A stretch of DNA of 52,202 nt, from positions 1 through 52,202 of the forward strand of contig NZ_JNIW01000027.1 of the NCBI RefSeq assembly GCF_000701425.1, given 5' to 3'. Position 1 is the first letter of the stretch. Each line of letters starts with the position of its first letter. The notes beneath the pieces were generated by a model. The model was given only the letters and a program-made list of their open reading frames with translations. It had not been told where the DNA came from and did not search any database. Both the position numbers and the translations under genes were made by a program. This DNA comes from Deinococcus frigens DSM 12807 (lineage in GTDB: Bacteria > Deinococcota > Deinococci > Deinococcales > Deinococcaceae). Of this stretch, positions 27,373-38,035 are shown one piece after another.

Positions 27373-27819
27373 ATCGCCCCGCATCTCCACGGACTCCTAT
27401 TGATAAAGTGTTGAAAACATTTGGACATCCCAGCGGGCGTTCAAATGTCCTCATGGGCGCTGCCCCGGACAAGACAGCGAGCAGGAAAGCAACGGCGGGG
27501 GCCTCACCGCCGCCCCAGCCTGGAGGCCGGGCGCGACGTGCAGCCCGGTCTGGGATTCGGAAGGATGGCAGGGTCTCCTGAGCGGCAGGTCATGGGCCGC
27601 GAAAAGGTCACCGTGCCACCCGCAGTGCCTGGAAAGTCAGGCAGAACCTGCGCGTGGTGGGCAAGTTGCGGCCAGTGCCGCTCAACCACAATCCGGTCGA
27701 GGTTGAGGAATGGTCCGCCGGGTGCGTGGGGCTGGTGAAATCGGCCAGCAATGACAGCGTCACGGAACTGCTCACGCTGGGCAAGGAGGGGCAGGCCGCC
27801 CTCCCCCACCGTCAGGGTC
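27373..27819. other. 447-bp intergenic region without a convincing gene
   Basis: Open frames exist on both strands (plus 27654-27851, minus 27504-27821) but neither shows a recognisable domain, a TANNNT start signal or a ribosome-binding site. CATTTG (27418-27423) and CAAATG (27442-27447) form an inverted repeat just after the phosphoesterase gene. The stretch may be the remains of a lost gene. Confidence 0.4.
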
Positions 27820-27848
27820 AAAAAAAGCCCTCTCCGCAGGGGAAAGGG
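27820..27848 (-). terminator. Terminator of the glutaredoxin gene
   Basis: On the minus strand CCCTTTCC pairs with GGAGAGGG (27848-27841 with 27835-27828, one G-U pair, CCTGC-type loop), followed by C and seven U residues (27826-27820). Almost identical to the hairpin at 21253-21278. Confidence 0.85.
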
Positions 27849-27866
27849 TAGGGGTCCGGGGTCTCT

Positions 27867-28112
27867 TTACAGCCCGGCTTCGGCCAGGAAGGCGTCCAGC
27901 TTCTGCGGGCGAAAGCCGCTGAGGCTATGGACCACGTCGCCGCTGACCAGGGTGGGCACGCTGCGGCGTCCGCCGTTGACCTTCATCACGTATTCGGCAG
28001 CCCCCTCATCCTGCTCGATGTTGATTTCCTCGAAGTCGAGGCCCTTGCTGGTCAGGGCGCGTTTGGTGGCGTGGCAGTCGGGGCACCAGGTGGTGGTGTA
28101 CATCTTGATCAT
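27867..28112 (-). CDS. Glutaredoxin-like protein
   Basis: This 81-residue thioredoxin-fold protein has the redox motif W-C-P-D-C at residues 8-12 and the cis-proline segment S-V-P-T-L. It would reduce disulfides in the cytoplasm; the C-P-D-C motif resembles NrdH/mycoredoxin-type proteins. GGAGG lies 8 nt before ATG 28112, so I reject the in-frame ATG at 28142. It is separately terminated from infC. Confidence 0.88.
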   Translation of the reverse strand: MIKMYTTTWCPDCHATKRALTSKGLDFEEINIEQDEGAAEYVMKVNGGRRSVPTLVSGDVVHSLSGFRPQKLDAFLAEAGL

Positions 28113-28226
28113 GGGCAGTTCCTCCGGTGTGTGGTGAGTCAAATGCGGGCGATCACCGTCCCCCGCCCGGCGTACCAGTTTACTAAATAAAGCAGGGATG
28201 ACAAGTGCGCCGGTTCAGCAAAGGCG

Positions 28227-28253
28227 AACGGCCCACCGCGCGGGCAGGCCGTT
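28227..28253 (-). terminator. Hairpin after infC
   Basis: On the minus strand AACGGCC pairs with GGCCGTT (28253-28247 with 28233-28227) around a GC-rich loop, followed by CGCCTTTGC. The U tract is weak. Confidence 0.5.
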
Positions 28254-28268
28254 GCGTATCCTGGAGCG

Positions 28269-28931
<663 letters not shown>

Positions 28932-29018
28932 CACCTCCGCGCGCCCCCTGCACGCTGACAGCGTCATTGCTGACGGGTTGGGGCGGCTGAACCCACATTC
29001 ACGTTGAAAGCTGTGGCG

Positions 29019-29038
29019 GGTAAACATCTCAGTTTACC
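29019..29038 (-). promoter_or_regulatory. 20-bp palindrome overlapping the infC -10 box
   Basis: GGTAAAC and GTTTACC form a perfect 7-bp inverted repeat with a 6-bp centre. The minus-strand TAAACT (29036-29031) inside it fits a -10 box, giving a leader of about 95 nt. A repressor bound here would block transcription of infC. Confidence 0.5.
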
Positions 29039-29128
29039 ACGCACGCCCCCTGTCCTTTTGTGGTGTGGCCCCAGGTCAACACTGGCCGGGTGCCGCGCCG
29101 CCGCCCGCTTTCTGCCATGCTCCCCGCT

Positions 29129-31135
29129 ATGAACGGTCTTGCCCTGTCTTCATCGCCCGCCGCCCACTCGCACCACTACGGCCCCCTGCACGCCCGCGAT
29201 CCCGATCTGGAAGTGCTGCTGACCGACGGACTGGGCGGCTTCGCGCTGTCCAGCGTGGCCGGGGTGCCGACGCGCTGCTATTCGGGCCTGGTGGTCAGCC
29301 AGTCGCCCCCTGTGCAGCGCTTCACTCATCTGGTCTCACCGCTGGAGGTGCTGGAAGTGGGCGGCCAGCGTCACAGCCTGCATGCCCTGGAACTCGCGCC
29401 GGGCGTGTTCGAGGGACGCGGGCTGGAGGGTCTGAGCGGCGTGACCCTGCGTGACCTGCTGCCCGAACGGGTGCAGATGGTGGGCGGCGTCCGCGTGACG
29501 CGCCGGATGGTCAGCCCGGCCCACGCGGGCGCGGTTGCGTACCTGTACACGGTGGACGCGCCGGAAACCGTCACGCTGACGCTGGGCGGCTACTTTGTGG
29601 ACCGCGATATGCACCACGTCCACGCGGAGGCCCCCAAGCTAAAATTTCAGACCAACAGTGAAGAGGTCCTGGTGCGCGGCGAACGGACCACGCGGGTCCG
29701 GCTGCACGCGTCGGGGGCGGAGATCATGGCCTTTGCCCCAAAACCCTTTCCCCAGCGGGTCTACTACCGCCACGACGCGGCGCGCGGCGAACCCGATCAC
29801 GAGTACACGCTGGGCGCGGCGTTGTGGGAAGTCCAGTTTCCAGCGGGCGGCGGTCAGGTGGCGCTGGTGGTCCAGGGAATGACCGACGCCACGCCTGAGC
29901 TTCCCGATCCCTGGCTGGCCTACGGGCAGGAGGCGACGCGACGCCGCGAACTGGCTGAGCTAGCGCAGCAGACCTGTGGAATAACCGACGATCTGGTGGC
30001 GACGCTGGCGGTGGCGGCGGACGCCTATCTGGTGCGGCGCAGCAGCCCGGCGGGAACCAGCGTCATCGCGGGTTATCCGTGGTTTGCCGACTGGGGCCGC
30101 GACGCCATGATCTCGCTGACCGGCCTGACGCTGCTGACTGGGCGTTTCGCACAGGCCCGCGAGCTGCTCAGCACCTTCCTGAAAACCCAGCGGCGCGGGC
30201 TGATTCCCAACCACTTTCTTGAACACCAGAAGGGCCACGGAGGTGGCCAGGGCGCGGGCTACAACACGGTGGACGGCGCGCTGTGGCTGGCGGTGGCACT
30301 GGAGCGCTATCTGGCTGTCAGCGACGATCTGGACTTTGCTCGGGAAGCGCTGCCTCAACTGCGCGACTTGCTGGGCTGGCACCTGCGCGGCACCGATCAC
30401 GGCATCCGTGTCGATCCGGCAGATGGCCTGCTGCTGGCCGGAGAACCGGCAGTGCAACTGACCTGGATGGACGTGAAGGTGGGGGACTGGGTGGTCACGC
30501 CGCGCCACGGCAAGCCGATTGAAATTCAGGGACTGTGGCTGGCGGCGCTGGACGCGGAAATGCGGCTCTCGGAACGGCTGGGAGCGCCGCCGGAATTTGC
30601 GGAGGCCAGGTTAAAGGCGCAGGGCAGTTTTGGGAAATTCTGGGACGGACAGACTTTTGCGGACGTGATCGGGCCAGATGGCACCCTGGACCCCAGCGTG
30701 CGCCCCAACGCCGCCCTAGCTCTGGCCCTGCCCGCTACCCCGTCCACGCCCACACAAAAGGACGCCGCCATCCGCCAGATGCAGGCCGAGCTGCTGACGC
30801 CGCTGGGGCTGCACACCCTGTCGCCGCGCGATCCGCGTTACCGGGGCAAGTACGGCGGCCCGCAGGTGCTGCGCGACGCGGCCTACCACCAGGGCACCGT
30901 GTGGCCCTGGCCGCTGACCGCGTACCTGGAACTGCTGCTCTTACGCGGCGAGGTCACGCAGGCCCGCAAAGCGCTGGACGGACTGAGCGGCCACGTCTGG
31001 GAGGCGGGCGTGGGCCACGTCTCGGAGGTCTTTGGCGGCGACGCGCTGCTGCCGGGCGGCTGCCCCTTCCAGGCATGGAGCGTGGCCGAGCTGTTGCGCG
31101 CGCATGTGCTGGTCTCCAGGGCAGAAAAACGGTAA
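29129..31135 (+). CDS. Glycogen debranching enzyme (amylo-alpha-1,6-glucosidase family)
   Basis: The 668-residue protein has an N-terminal GDE_N-type domain (L-L-T-D-G-L-G-G-F-A-L-S-S-V-A-G-V-P-T-R) and a C-terminal six-hairpin catalytic domain. The latter contains A-G-Y-P-W-F-A-D-W-G-R-D-A-M-I-S-L, N-T-V-D-G-A-L-W and G-T-V-W-P-W-P. It would release alpha-1,6-linked glucose from glycogen stubs. I start it at ATG 29129; CATGCT ends 7 nt before it, a near match to the leaderless box. The in-frame ATG at 29060 lies close to the infC promoter. Confidence 0.9.
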   Translation: MNGLALSSSPAAHSHHYGPLHARDPDLEVLLTDGLGGFALSSVAGVPTRCYSGLVVSQSPPVQRFTHLVSPLEVLEVGGQRHSLHALELAPGVFEGRGLEGLSGVTLRDLLPERVQMVGGVRVTRRMVSPAHAGAVAYLYTVDAPETVTLTLGGYFVDRDMHHVHAEAPKLKFQTNSEEVLVRGERTTRVRLHASGAEIMAFAPKPFPQRVYYRHDAARGEPDHEYTLGAALWEVQFPAGGGQVALVVQGMTDATPELPDPWLAYGQEATRRRELAELAQQTCGITDDLVATLAVAADAYLVRRSSPAGTSVIAGYPWFADWGRDAMISLTGLTLLTGRFAQARELLSTFLKTQRRGLIPNHFLEHQKGHGGGQGAGYNTVDGALWLAVALERYLAVSDDLDFAREALPQLRDLLGWHLRGTDHGIRVDPADGLLLAGEPAVQLTWMDVKVGDWVVTPRHGKPIEIQGLWLAALDAEMRLSERLGAPPEFAEARLKAQGSFGKFWDGQTFADVIGPDGTLDPSVRPNAALALALPATPSTPTQKDAAIRQMQAELLTPLGLHTLSPRDPRYRGKYGGPQVLRDAAYHQGTVWPWPLTAYLELLLLRGEVTQARKALDGLSGHVWEAGVGHVSEVFGGDALLPGGCPFQAWSVAELLRAHVLVSRAEKR

Positions 31136-31257
31136 CGCATCGCCCAAAACTCGGGTTAAAGCGTGTCCCAGAGCTTATTCCCGGCGATTACACGACACAC
31201 TTATGGCTAGATACCTGAACTTGACGTCTGCCGGACACTAACCCTAGCATCGGCCCC

Positions 31258-31935
<678 letters not shown>

Positions 31936-31978
31936 GCGGGGTGTGGGCCGTGGATGGTGGCACAAGACCGGGGTCGGT

Positions 31979-32713
31979 TCACCCCCCGTAACTGGCCCGC
32001 AAACGCGCCAGCCCCTGCCGTGGCTCGATGCGCCCTGCGGGCAACCCGGCCAGGGTCACCGCCGACAGGCCACGCGCTGCCAGACCATCCAGCAACAGCT
32101 CCAGCAGCGGCGGCGTGACTGCCGGACCGTCGTGCAGCAGAACCACGCTGCCGGGGCGAATGCGGGCCAGGGTCTGCCGGGCCAGGGTGGGCGCGGCGGC
32201 GTCGATCCAGTCACGGCCTTCTATGTCCCAGAGGGCGATCTGCCGACCCGCCAGCCGCGCCAGCAGACGGGTCAGCGGGCCGTGACCACCGTAGGGCGGG
32301 CGGTACAGCAGCGGTCCAGCGTCTCCCGCACGTGGATGCCACCTGATCTGTGCCCATTCCCGCCAGGGCGTCAGCAGCAGCGCGTGGCAGTGCCAGCGTC
32401 CGTGCGCCTCGGTCTGGTGGGGGCTGTTCAGGAGCGTCTGCAAAAAGCTGGGATGCGCCTCACAGGCTGGTGCGGTGACGAAGAAGGTGGCGCGGGCCTC
32501 ATGCCGCTCCAGAATTGCCAGCAATTCGGGCGTGCGCGGTGAGGGGCCGTCGTCGAAGGTCAGGGCCACTCGGCCCGAATCACGCGGGCCACTGCCCAGC
32601 GCACCCCACCCGGCGGCGCGGCCCAGCACGTCGGCCAGGATGGCGGCAAGGACAACCAGACCCAGGGGCTGGACGACTGGCCAGACGCGAGGCCAGCCTG
32701 GTGGCCCCCTCAT
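31979..32713 (-). CDS. Polysaccharide deacetylase (NodB domain), membrane-anchored
   Basis: The 244-residue protein has one N-terminal hydrophobic segment ([11 protein letters not shown]) and a NodB domain. Its motifs are T-F-D-D-G-P, H-G-R-W-H (metal histidines), R-P-P-Y-G, D-I-E-G-R-D-W and L-L-H-D-G. It would remove acetyl groups from an envelope glycan outside the membrane. The ATG at 32713 lies inside a small inverted-repeat element (32700-32758). A longer in-frame start at 32794 would translate that repeat and is less likely. It follows the MFS gene by 99 bp. Confidence 0.85.
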   Translation of the reverse strand: MRGPPGWPRVWPVVQPLGLVVLAAILADVLGRAAGWGALGSGPRDSGRVALTFDDGPSPRTPELLAILERHEARATFFVTAPACEAHPSFLQTLLNSPHQTEAHGRWHCHALLLTPWREWAQIRWHPRAGDAGPLLYRPPYGGHGPLTRLLARLAGRQIALWDIEGRDWIDAAAPTLARQTLARIRPGSVVLLHDGPAVTPPLLELLLDGLAARGLSAVTLAGLPAGRIEPRQGLARLRASYGG

Positions 32714-32758
32714 CCCCCTGCGCCGCAAAGTCCCCCTCCCACAGAGAGGGGGGCCACC
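32700..32758. repeat. 59-bp inverted-repeat element upstream of the deacetylase
   Basis: GGTGGCCCCC (32700-32709) and GGGGGCCACC (32749-32758) are perfect complements. A second C-rich/G-rich pair sits inside. The element overlaps the first codons of the deacetylase and may act as an attenuator after the upstream MFS gene. Confidence 0.5.
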
Positions 32759-32812
32759 GATCAAGCTCCGCTTGTCTTTTTCCACAACCGACACCCCTCA
32801 GCCCATCACCTC

Positions 32813-34048
32813 TTATGCCCCCGCCTCGTGGCGGGTGGTCAGCGCGCGGCGAAAGATCACGTAGCCCAGCGCTGTTACAAAGGCCAGGGACGCGCCGGTG
32901 ATAAACGGTCCGGTCGGTCCCAGGGCGCGGTAGGCGAAGGCTCCCAGCAGCGGCCCCATCCAGGTGCCGACATTTTCCACGGTCATCAGCGCGCCCCAGG
33001 CGGCGGGGCGCTCGGCCTCGGGCAGGCGGCCCGTGACCAGGGCGGCCCAGCCGGGCATGATAAAGGCGTAGCCCACACCCACCAGCGCGGCCATCACAAA
33101 CAGCGCCCAGAACGGCGGTGTGGTGGCAACCCCGCCCAGGCCCAGCGCCAGCAGTGAGAAGCCCAGCGTAACCGCCAGACGGGCGCGGCCCCCATCGGCC
33201 ACCTTACCCGTCAGCGGCAGGCTGCCGAAGGCCACCGCGCCTCCGGTGCCCAGCACCGCCACCATGCCCCAGTAGGTCAGGCCCAGATCGCGGTACAGCG
33301 TGAACAGCAGCGGCCCCAGCAGGGTCATGGTCAGCGTTTGCATGAAAGCCGCCGGAAACAACGGGGCCAGCGCGCTCAGCGCCGTTTTCAGGCGGGCGCG
33401 GCGGGCCGGGCGGTCCTCCTGCTCGGCCTCTGCTGCGCGCCGTAGCCGGTCCGGGACGAACAGAGCGGCGAGCAGCGCCGCGCCCAGCACCGCCAAGACG
33501 ATGCTGAAGGCCAGCACGCGCGGGCGCTCAGCGATCGCGCCCAGCAGCAGAAAACCCGCGCCGATCAGGGGCATCACGCCCAGGCTGATGGCCGTGACCG
33601 CACGGCCCCTGTGGCTGTCGCGGGTGGCGTCGGCGGTCAGGTTCATGGTGCCGGGCCACATGGCGCTGAAGCCCACGCCGTGCAGCGCGGCGCACACCAG
33701 CATCACCCAGGCGGTGTGGGTGCCGGACATCACCGCCAGCGCCCCCAGCGACAGCGCCGCGCCGCTCAGCATCACCAGCCGCACCCCGAACCGGCTGATC
33801 AGCGCCCCGGCGGGGCCGCGCATCAGGGTATCGGCGATAAAATGCACCACGAAGGTGGTGGCCGCCAGCGCCACGGCGTCGGCCTTGGACACACCGAGCA
33901 GCGTGCCGATGGCCTGCGGCAGATACGCCGCATACAGTCCGCTGCGAACAAATTCCGAACACGCCAGCACCAGCGCGGCCACCAGCACGCCGGGCAACCT
34001 GTCGGGCTTGACAGGGAGCCGCTCGCGCAGGGCAGTCACGGCGCTCAC
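32813..34048 (-). CDS. MFS transporter
   Basis: The 411-residue protein has 12 hydrophobic segments and an MFS loop ([10 protein letters not shown]). The substrate cannot be told; sugar-efflux or drug-efflux types are both possible. I prefer the GTG at 34048 ([10 protein letters not shown]). The in-frame ATG at 34132 adds 28 residues without a membrane role and runs close to the divergent glycosyltransferase promoter. It precedes the deacetylase on the same strand. Confidence 0.82.
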   Translation of the reverse strand: MSAVTALRERLPVKPDRLPGVLVAALVLACSEFVRSGLYAAYLPQAIGTLLGVSKADAVALAATTFVVHFIADTLMRGPAGALISRFGVRLVMLSGAALSLGALAVMSGTHTAWVMLVCAALHGVGFSAMWPGTMNLTADATRDSHRGRAVTAISLGVMPLIGAGFLLLGAIAERPRVLAFSIVLAVLGAALLAALFVPDRLRRAAEAEQEDRPARRARLKTALSALAPLFPAAFMQTLTMTLLGPLLFTLYRDLGLTYWGMVAVLGTGGAVAFGSLPLTGKVADGGRARLAVTLGFSLLALGLGGVATTPPFWALFVMAALVGVGYAFIMPGWAALVTGRLPEAERPAAWGALMTVENVGTWMGPLLGAFAYRALGPTGPFITGASLAFVTALGYVIFRRALTTRHEAGA

Positions 34049-34230
34049 GTCCTTAGCCTCGTACAGCGGGAGGAGGGCACTCGCTGGCCCGCCAGCAGGA
34101 AAAGCAGCCCGACTTGCAAAGCTGCGGGGCACAGAGATTGACTTCCAACCGGTCCCTTGCGTCTTGTGTTCGCCGTATCTATGCCCATTCCTCCAACGAA
34201 AGCATGAGACAAGCCTGCTACCCTGTGCCC

Positions 34231-34920
34231 GTGTCCGCGTTTTCCGTGATCATCCCGGCCCGCAACGAGGCGGCGTACCTGCCCCTGACCCTGCGGGCGC
34301 TGGAGGCGCAGCACCTGGCCCCCGCCGAGGTGATCGTGGTGGACAACGGCAGCACCGATGACACGCCGGAAGTGGCGCGGGCCTGGGGCGCGCGGGTGCT
34401 GCGCTGCGCCCGCCCCGGCGTGGCCCAGGCCCGCCAGTCTGGCCTGGAGGCGGCGCGCAGCGACTGGATCGCCACCACCGACGCGGACTCGTTGCCCAGC
34501 CCACAGTGGCTCTCGCTGCTGGACGCCGCCACGCCAGGCCGGGTAGCCCTGTACGGCCCGATGGGCTTTTGCGGGGTGGCCCCGCAGTGGGCCTGGGCGT
34601 CTCAGCAGGCTTACAGCGCCTTTTTGCACGGCTGCCGGGTGGTGGGCAAGCCCAACCTGGCCGGGGCCAATATGGCCTTTTCGCGGCAGGCCGCTTTGCT
34701 GGCGGGCGGTTACCCGGAGGTAGAAGCCTACGAGGACGTGATGCTGGGACAGGCCCTGGCAAAGCTGGGACCGCTGGCCTACGTGCCGGGCGCACTGGTG
34801 CAGACCAGCGCCCGCCGCATGGACAGGGGGGCGCTGCCTTTTGCGTGGCAGCACCTGAGCAACATCACCGGTCATACGCGAGGATACTTTGACCAGAAGC
34901 ACCCTGAACAGAAGCGCTGA
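34231..34920 (+). CDS. Glycosyltransferase family 2
   Basis: The 229-residue GT-A enzyme has the opening [11 protein letters not shown], then [10 protein letters not shown]. The metal-binding D-A-D lies in T-T-D-A-D-S, and G-A-N-M-A-F follows. It transfers a sugar from a nucleotide donor, probably to a lipid or envelope acceptor. TACCCT (34219-34224) ends 6 nt before GTG 34231, so I choose this leaderless start over ATG 34204. Its last 56 bp overlap the convergent GT4 gene. Confidence 0.9.
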   Translation: MSAFSVIIPARNEAAYLPLTLRALEAQHLAPAEVIVVDNGSTDDTPEVARAWGARVLRCARPGVAQARQSGLEAARSDWIATTDADSLPSPQWLSLLDAATPGRVALYGPMGFCGVAPQWAWASQQAYSAFLHGCRVVGKPNLAGANMAFSRQAALLAGGYPEVEAYEDVMLGQALAKLGPLAYVPGALVQTSARRMDRGALPFAWQHLSNITGHTRGYFDQKHPEQKR

Positions 34921-36067
34921 GGCCGGGTTCTGCGGGGAACGGCACCTCGCGCGGCATGCCCAGGGCGGCGGCGTACACGTCCAGCACCCGCGCCGCCACC
35001 CCCGCCGGAGTGGTTCCCGACGCAAAATCCCGCGCCCCGGCAGACAGCCGCGCCCACAGCGCCGGATCATCCAGCACGGCGTGGGCGTACCTGATCATGG
35101 CGTTCACGTCCGCCGGGGCCACCAGGTAGCCGCTGCGCCCGTGGGCCACGCTGCTCAAGGTGCCGCGCGCCCCCACCGCCACCACCGGCACGCCCATCAA
35201 TTCGGCCTCTTGCAAGACCAGGCCCTGCGTCTCGGTGTCGCTGGCGAACAGGAACAGTTCGGCCAGGCGGTAATACGCGCCGATCTCGGTCCAGGGCCTG
35301 ACGCCCAGAAAGCTGACGCGGCCCTCGATGCCCAGGCGGCGGGCGTGCGCTTCCAGATGCACCCGCTCCGGCCCCTCGCCCAGCAGCACCAGATGGGTGT
35401 CGGGCAGCCTGGCCACGGTGTCCAGCACATGATCGAAGCGCTTCTCGCGGGCCAGCCGTCCCACGCTGAGCAACCGGCGTTTCCCGGCGGGCCAGGGGCT
35501 TCCTATGGGCGGGGCCGCGTGCAGCACCCGCGCGTCGATGCTGGTGGGAATGACCACCGGATTGCGAACGTGCATGGCGTGCAGCACGTCCAGCATTCCA
35601 GCGGTGGGCGCAATCACGGCGTCGGCCCGGCGGTAGACCAGACTGACCAGACGGGTGACCGTTCCGGTCTGGCGCTGGAGCGCCGTCAGCCCCGGCACGT
35701 AATGGGTGTACGCCTCCAGGTGGGTGTGGTACGTCGCCACATGCGGCACGTTCCACTTGCGGGCCAGCCGCGCCCCCGCCAGCCCCAGCGTCAGCGGCGT
35801 GTGGGTATGCACCACGTCGTACTTCTGGGCAAAGTCCTTGCGGGTGGGCCAGGCCAGTCGGTAACTGGGCAGGAACATGTAACTGAGGCTGGGCACCCGC
35901 CGCACGTCGGTGCGGCTATCCACGTTGTCGGGGAAATCCGGGGCCACCACTTCCACCTGATGCCCCAGCGCCCTTAATTCGTCGCTCAGCAAACCCACAC
36001 TGGTCACGATGCCGTTCTGATCAGGCAAAAAGGTATCGGTGAACAGGCCGATGCGGAGCGGTCTCAT
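34865..36067 (-). CDS. Glycosyltransferase family 4 (diacylglycerol glucosyltransferase-like)
   Basis: The 400-residue GT-B enzyme opens [20 protein letters not shown], like processive glycolipid synthases. It has T-H-T-P and T-Y-H-T in the N-terminal half and [10 protein letters not shown] in the C-terminal half. The EX7E motif is in E-T-Q-G-L-V-L-Q-E. Synthesis of Deinococcus glycolipids is a reasonable inference. I start it at ATG 36067, where family similarity begins. Its 3' end overlaps the GT2 gene on the other strand by 56 bp. Confidence 0.9.
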   Translation of the reverse strand: MRPLRIGLFTDTFLPDQNGIVTSVGLLSDELRALGHQVEVVAPDFPDNVDSRTDVRRVPSLSYMFLPSYRLAWPTRKDFAQKYDVVHTHTPLTLGLAGARLARKWNVPHVATYHTHLEAYTHYVPGLTALQRQTGTVTRLVSLVYRRADAVIAPTAGMLDVLHAMHVRNPVVIPTSIDARVLHAAPPIGSPWPAGKRRLLSVGRLAREKRFDHVLDTVARLPDTHLVLLGEGPERVHLEAHARRLGIEGRVSFLGVRPWTEIGAYYRLAELFLFASDTETQGLVLQEAELMGVPVVAVGARGTLSSVAHGRSGYLVAPADVNAMIRYAHAVLDDPALWARLSAGARDFASGTTPAGVAARVLDVYAAALGMPREVPFPAEPGLSASVQGASGQSILAYDR

Positions 36068-36263
36068 CCGTGCCCACCAGTGGAGTTCCATTCCGGGAGG
36101 GGCCGTCCTGCTGGGAGGGGGGAAGTCTGAAGCATCGCTAGACAGGAGGATACGACGCCGGAGATGAGAGAGTCGTCCACCTTTGGTCTCATGTTCCGGC
36201 GGCCTCGCCCCAGAGCAGGCGGGGCCAATCGCCGGGAGCGGCAAAACCCGCTACAGTCGCTCC

Positions 36264-37289
36264 ATGCGTGCCGCGCCGTCTCCTCTGCTCGCCGCCCAAC
36301 TGCGTGCCGGAGCCTACGGCGCGTGGGCGGGCGGCCACCCCGGCACACCCGAAGTCGGCGTGACGGTGCCGGTTGGGGACGAAACCGAGATCAGGACCGT
36401 CCTGGACACGTTGGGGCAGGCAGGCGCAACAGTGACCCTGCTGATCCCCTCTCCGCTGGCCCACAGCGCGCCAGATGCTCTTTACGCCGCCGCGCAGGCT
36501 GGCCATGAGATCGCTGGATCGGGCAGGCCAGGGCAACTCGGCGTTCTGGAGGCCGCCTCGGCCCAGCCTCTCCAGAGCTGGAATTCACAGGGGCTGGGCC
36601 GCGCGGACCTCCGCCGCCTGGCCGCGCAAGAGATCCACCCCCTGCCCTTCGCGCTGGAGACGCCGCAGCCGGGGCAGACGGTGCGGGTGCTGCCGGAGGA
36701 ACTCGGCCAGAGCTTGCCGGAGATGCGGGCGCTGGGGTACCGCCCCGTCCCCGTGCGCGAGGTGCCGGGGTTGCGACAGGCCGGGCCGCGTGACCTGCTG
36801 TTGCACCTATACACCCACACCGTGGAGGCAAATTTTGCCCGCGAACACGGCGTGATCGATCTGGCCCAGCGTGCCGACGCCGTGATGCGGGTGGCCGCGC
36901 TGGGCCACGCGCCCGCGCCGCTGCCTTTGCCGCGAGGCACGCCCACCGCTGAACTGCATCTGCACTCGCCGCGCATCGTGGGTCTGGCCGGGCGGGGCGC
37001 ATTGACCGCCTACCGCGCCTACCTCCGCAGCCTGCGCGACGTGGCCGCCGCCATGCAGACCCTGCCCGAATTGCAGGACGCACAGGCCGTGTTTGCCGTG
37101 ACCCTCTTCCACGGGCCACTGGAGCAGGGCGGCTTCGCGCTGCTGCCGCTGCCGCCCGCCCGCGCGCAGATTTATGGCCTGGGATTTCGCATGCTGCGCA
37201 TCGTCTACGGCACCGCCCGCCCGCCCAGCCAGCCGCAGCCGAAGATGGCCTGGATGACCCGGGAGGCGTTCCTGGCGAAGTACGGGTGA
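36264..37289 (+). CDS. NodB-like (inactive) plus YkoP-like domain protein
   Basis: The first ~220 residues of 341 follow the polysaccharide-deacetylase pattern (V-G-V-T-V-P-V, V-L-D-T-L-G-Q-A-G-A-T-V-T-L-L-I, A-A-A-Q-A-G-H-E-I-A-G-S-G). The catalytic T-F-D-D-G is replaced by T-V-P-V-G, so it should not be a deacetylase. The C-terminal part (E-L-H-L-H-S-P-R ... A-V-F-A-V-T-L-F-H) resembles the YkoP domain found fused to such enzymes. TACAGT (36252-36257) ends 6 nt before the ATG. Neighbouring glycosyltransferases suggest an envelope role. Confidence 0.7.
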   Translation: MRAAPSPLLAAQLRAGAYGAWAGGHPGTPEVGVTVPVGDETEIRTVLDTLGQAGATVTLLIPSPLAHSAPDALYAAAQAGHEIAGSGRPGQLGVLEAASAQPLQSWNSQGLGRADLRRLAAQEIHPLPFALETPQPGQTVRVLPEELGQSLPEMRALGYRPVPVREVPGLRQAGPRDLLLHLYTHTVEANFAREHGVIDLAQRADAVMRVAALGHAPAPLPLPRGTPTAELHLHSPRIVGLAGRGALTAYRAYLRSLRDVAAAMQTLPELQDAQAVFAVTLFHGPLEQGGFALLPLPPARAQIYGLGFRMLRIVYGTARPPSQPQPKMAWMTREAFLAKYG

Positions 37290-37314
37290 TTCCAACTACA
37301 GTGGTCACCTCTGG

Positions 37315-37337
37315 ACACATTCTCAGTGTGTTAAATT
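37315..37337 (+). promoter_or_regulatory. mazE promoter with candidate autoregulatory operator
   Basis: ACACA (37315-37319) and TGTGT (37327-37331) form an inverted repeat directly before TAAATT (37332-37337), the leaderless -10 that ends 6 nt before ATG 37344. Toxin-antitoxin operons are usually repressed by the antitoxin at such sites. Confidence 0.5.
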
Positions 37338-37343
37338 TTGACC

Positions 37344-37598
37344 ATGACTCAGGCACATCGCAAGCACGTCGTTTTCCCACCTGACACCTTGCGCTTTCTG
37401 GAGGACTACCAGCGCAAGCACCAGCTCCCCTCCTTCAGCGCCACCATTGAAGCCGCCGCACTGGCTTTGCAGCAGCAGGAGTTGCGGCAGGCATATGAGC
37501 AATACGCCCAGGATTTTGCCCGGGACGCCCAGGCCCAGGCAGAGGCTGAAGAGTGGCTGGACTTCCCCATGAATGAAGGCGCAGAGGGTCAGGAGTGA
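37344..37598 (+). CDS. MazE-like antitoxin
   Basis: The 84-residue protein has an N-terminal part that could form a ribbon-helix-helix (H-V-V-F-P-P-D-T-L-R-F-L-E-D-Y-Q) and a C-terminal acidic tail rich in A, Q and E. That layout is typical of antitoxins that bind DNA and wrap the toxin. Its stop overlaps the toxin start (GTGA), giving coupled translation. Base composition is less GC-rich than most neighbours. Confidence 0.8.
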   Translation: MTQAHRKHVVFPPDTLRFLEDYQRKHQLPSFSATIEAAALALQQQELRQAYEQYAQDFARDAQAQAEAEEWLDFPMNEGAEGQE

Positions 37599-37930
37599 AG
37601 CGCGGCGATCTCTATCTGGTCAACTTTGAACCCAGCACGCCAGGAGAACCCGCCCGCACCCGGCCCGCCGTGATCCTGACCAATGACCTTGCCAACGAAA
37701 CGCTGCCGCATCTGGTGGTGGCTCCGGTGACCAGCAATGTCAGCCGGGAATATCCCTTTGATGTCGCGCTCCCCGCTGGGAGTTGCAGGCTGACCGAAAG
37801 CAGCCGCGTGCAACTGAATTACATCCGTGGCCTGAACCGCAGCCGGATCGGGCGCTATCTGGGCAGCCTGACCACTGCGCAGATAAGCGAGCTGGACGGC
37901 AAATTGAGAGTTCATCTGGGGCTGAGCTGA
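37595..37930 (+). CDS. MazF/PemK-type toxin endoribonuclease
   Basis: The 111-residue protein has the MazF pattern K-R-G-D-L-Y-L-V-N-F at the start, T-R-P-A-V-I-L-T-N-D near residue 25 and V-V-A-P-V-T-S-N in the core. Such toxins cleave mRNA at short sequences when the antitoxin is lost. The start is GTG overlapping the antitoxin stop. Cleavage specificity cannot be read from the sequence. Confidence 0.92.
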   Translation: MKRGDLYLVNFEPSTPGEPARTRPAVILTNDLANETLPHLVVAPVTSNVSREYPFDVALPAGSCRLTESSRVQLNYIRGLNRSRIGRYLGSLTTAQISELDGKLRVHLGLS

Positions 37931-38035
37931 GGCGATTACCAGCCATCAGGATCAAGATGACGTTGCTCCCAAGTCACCCATCCCCAGATGCAAGCAGGCG
38001 GCGTGTTCCCGGTCAGGCTCACTATAGTTTCCGGC

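Noticed and set aside
27418..27447. CATTTG/CAAATG inverted repeat as a terminator of the phosphoesterase gene
   Set aside because: Long GC-containing loop and no T tract; left as an unexplained repeat.
27504..27851. Small frames on both strands after the phosphoesterase
   Set aside because: No start signal, no family similarity I recognise, and they overlap each other; reported as an intergenic region.
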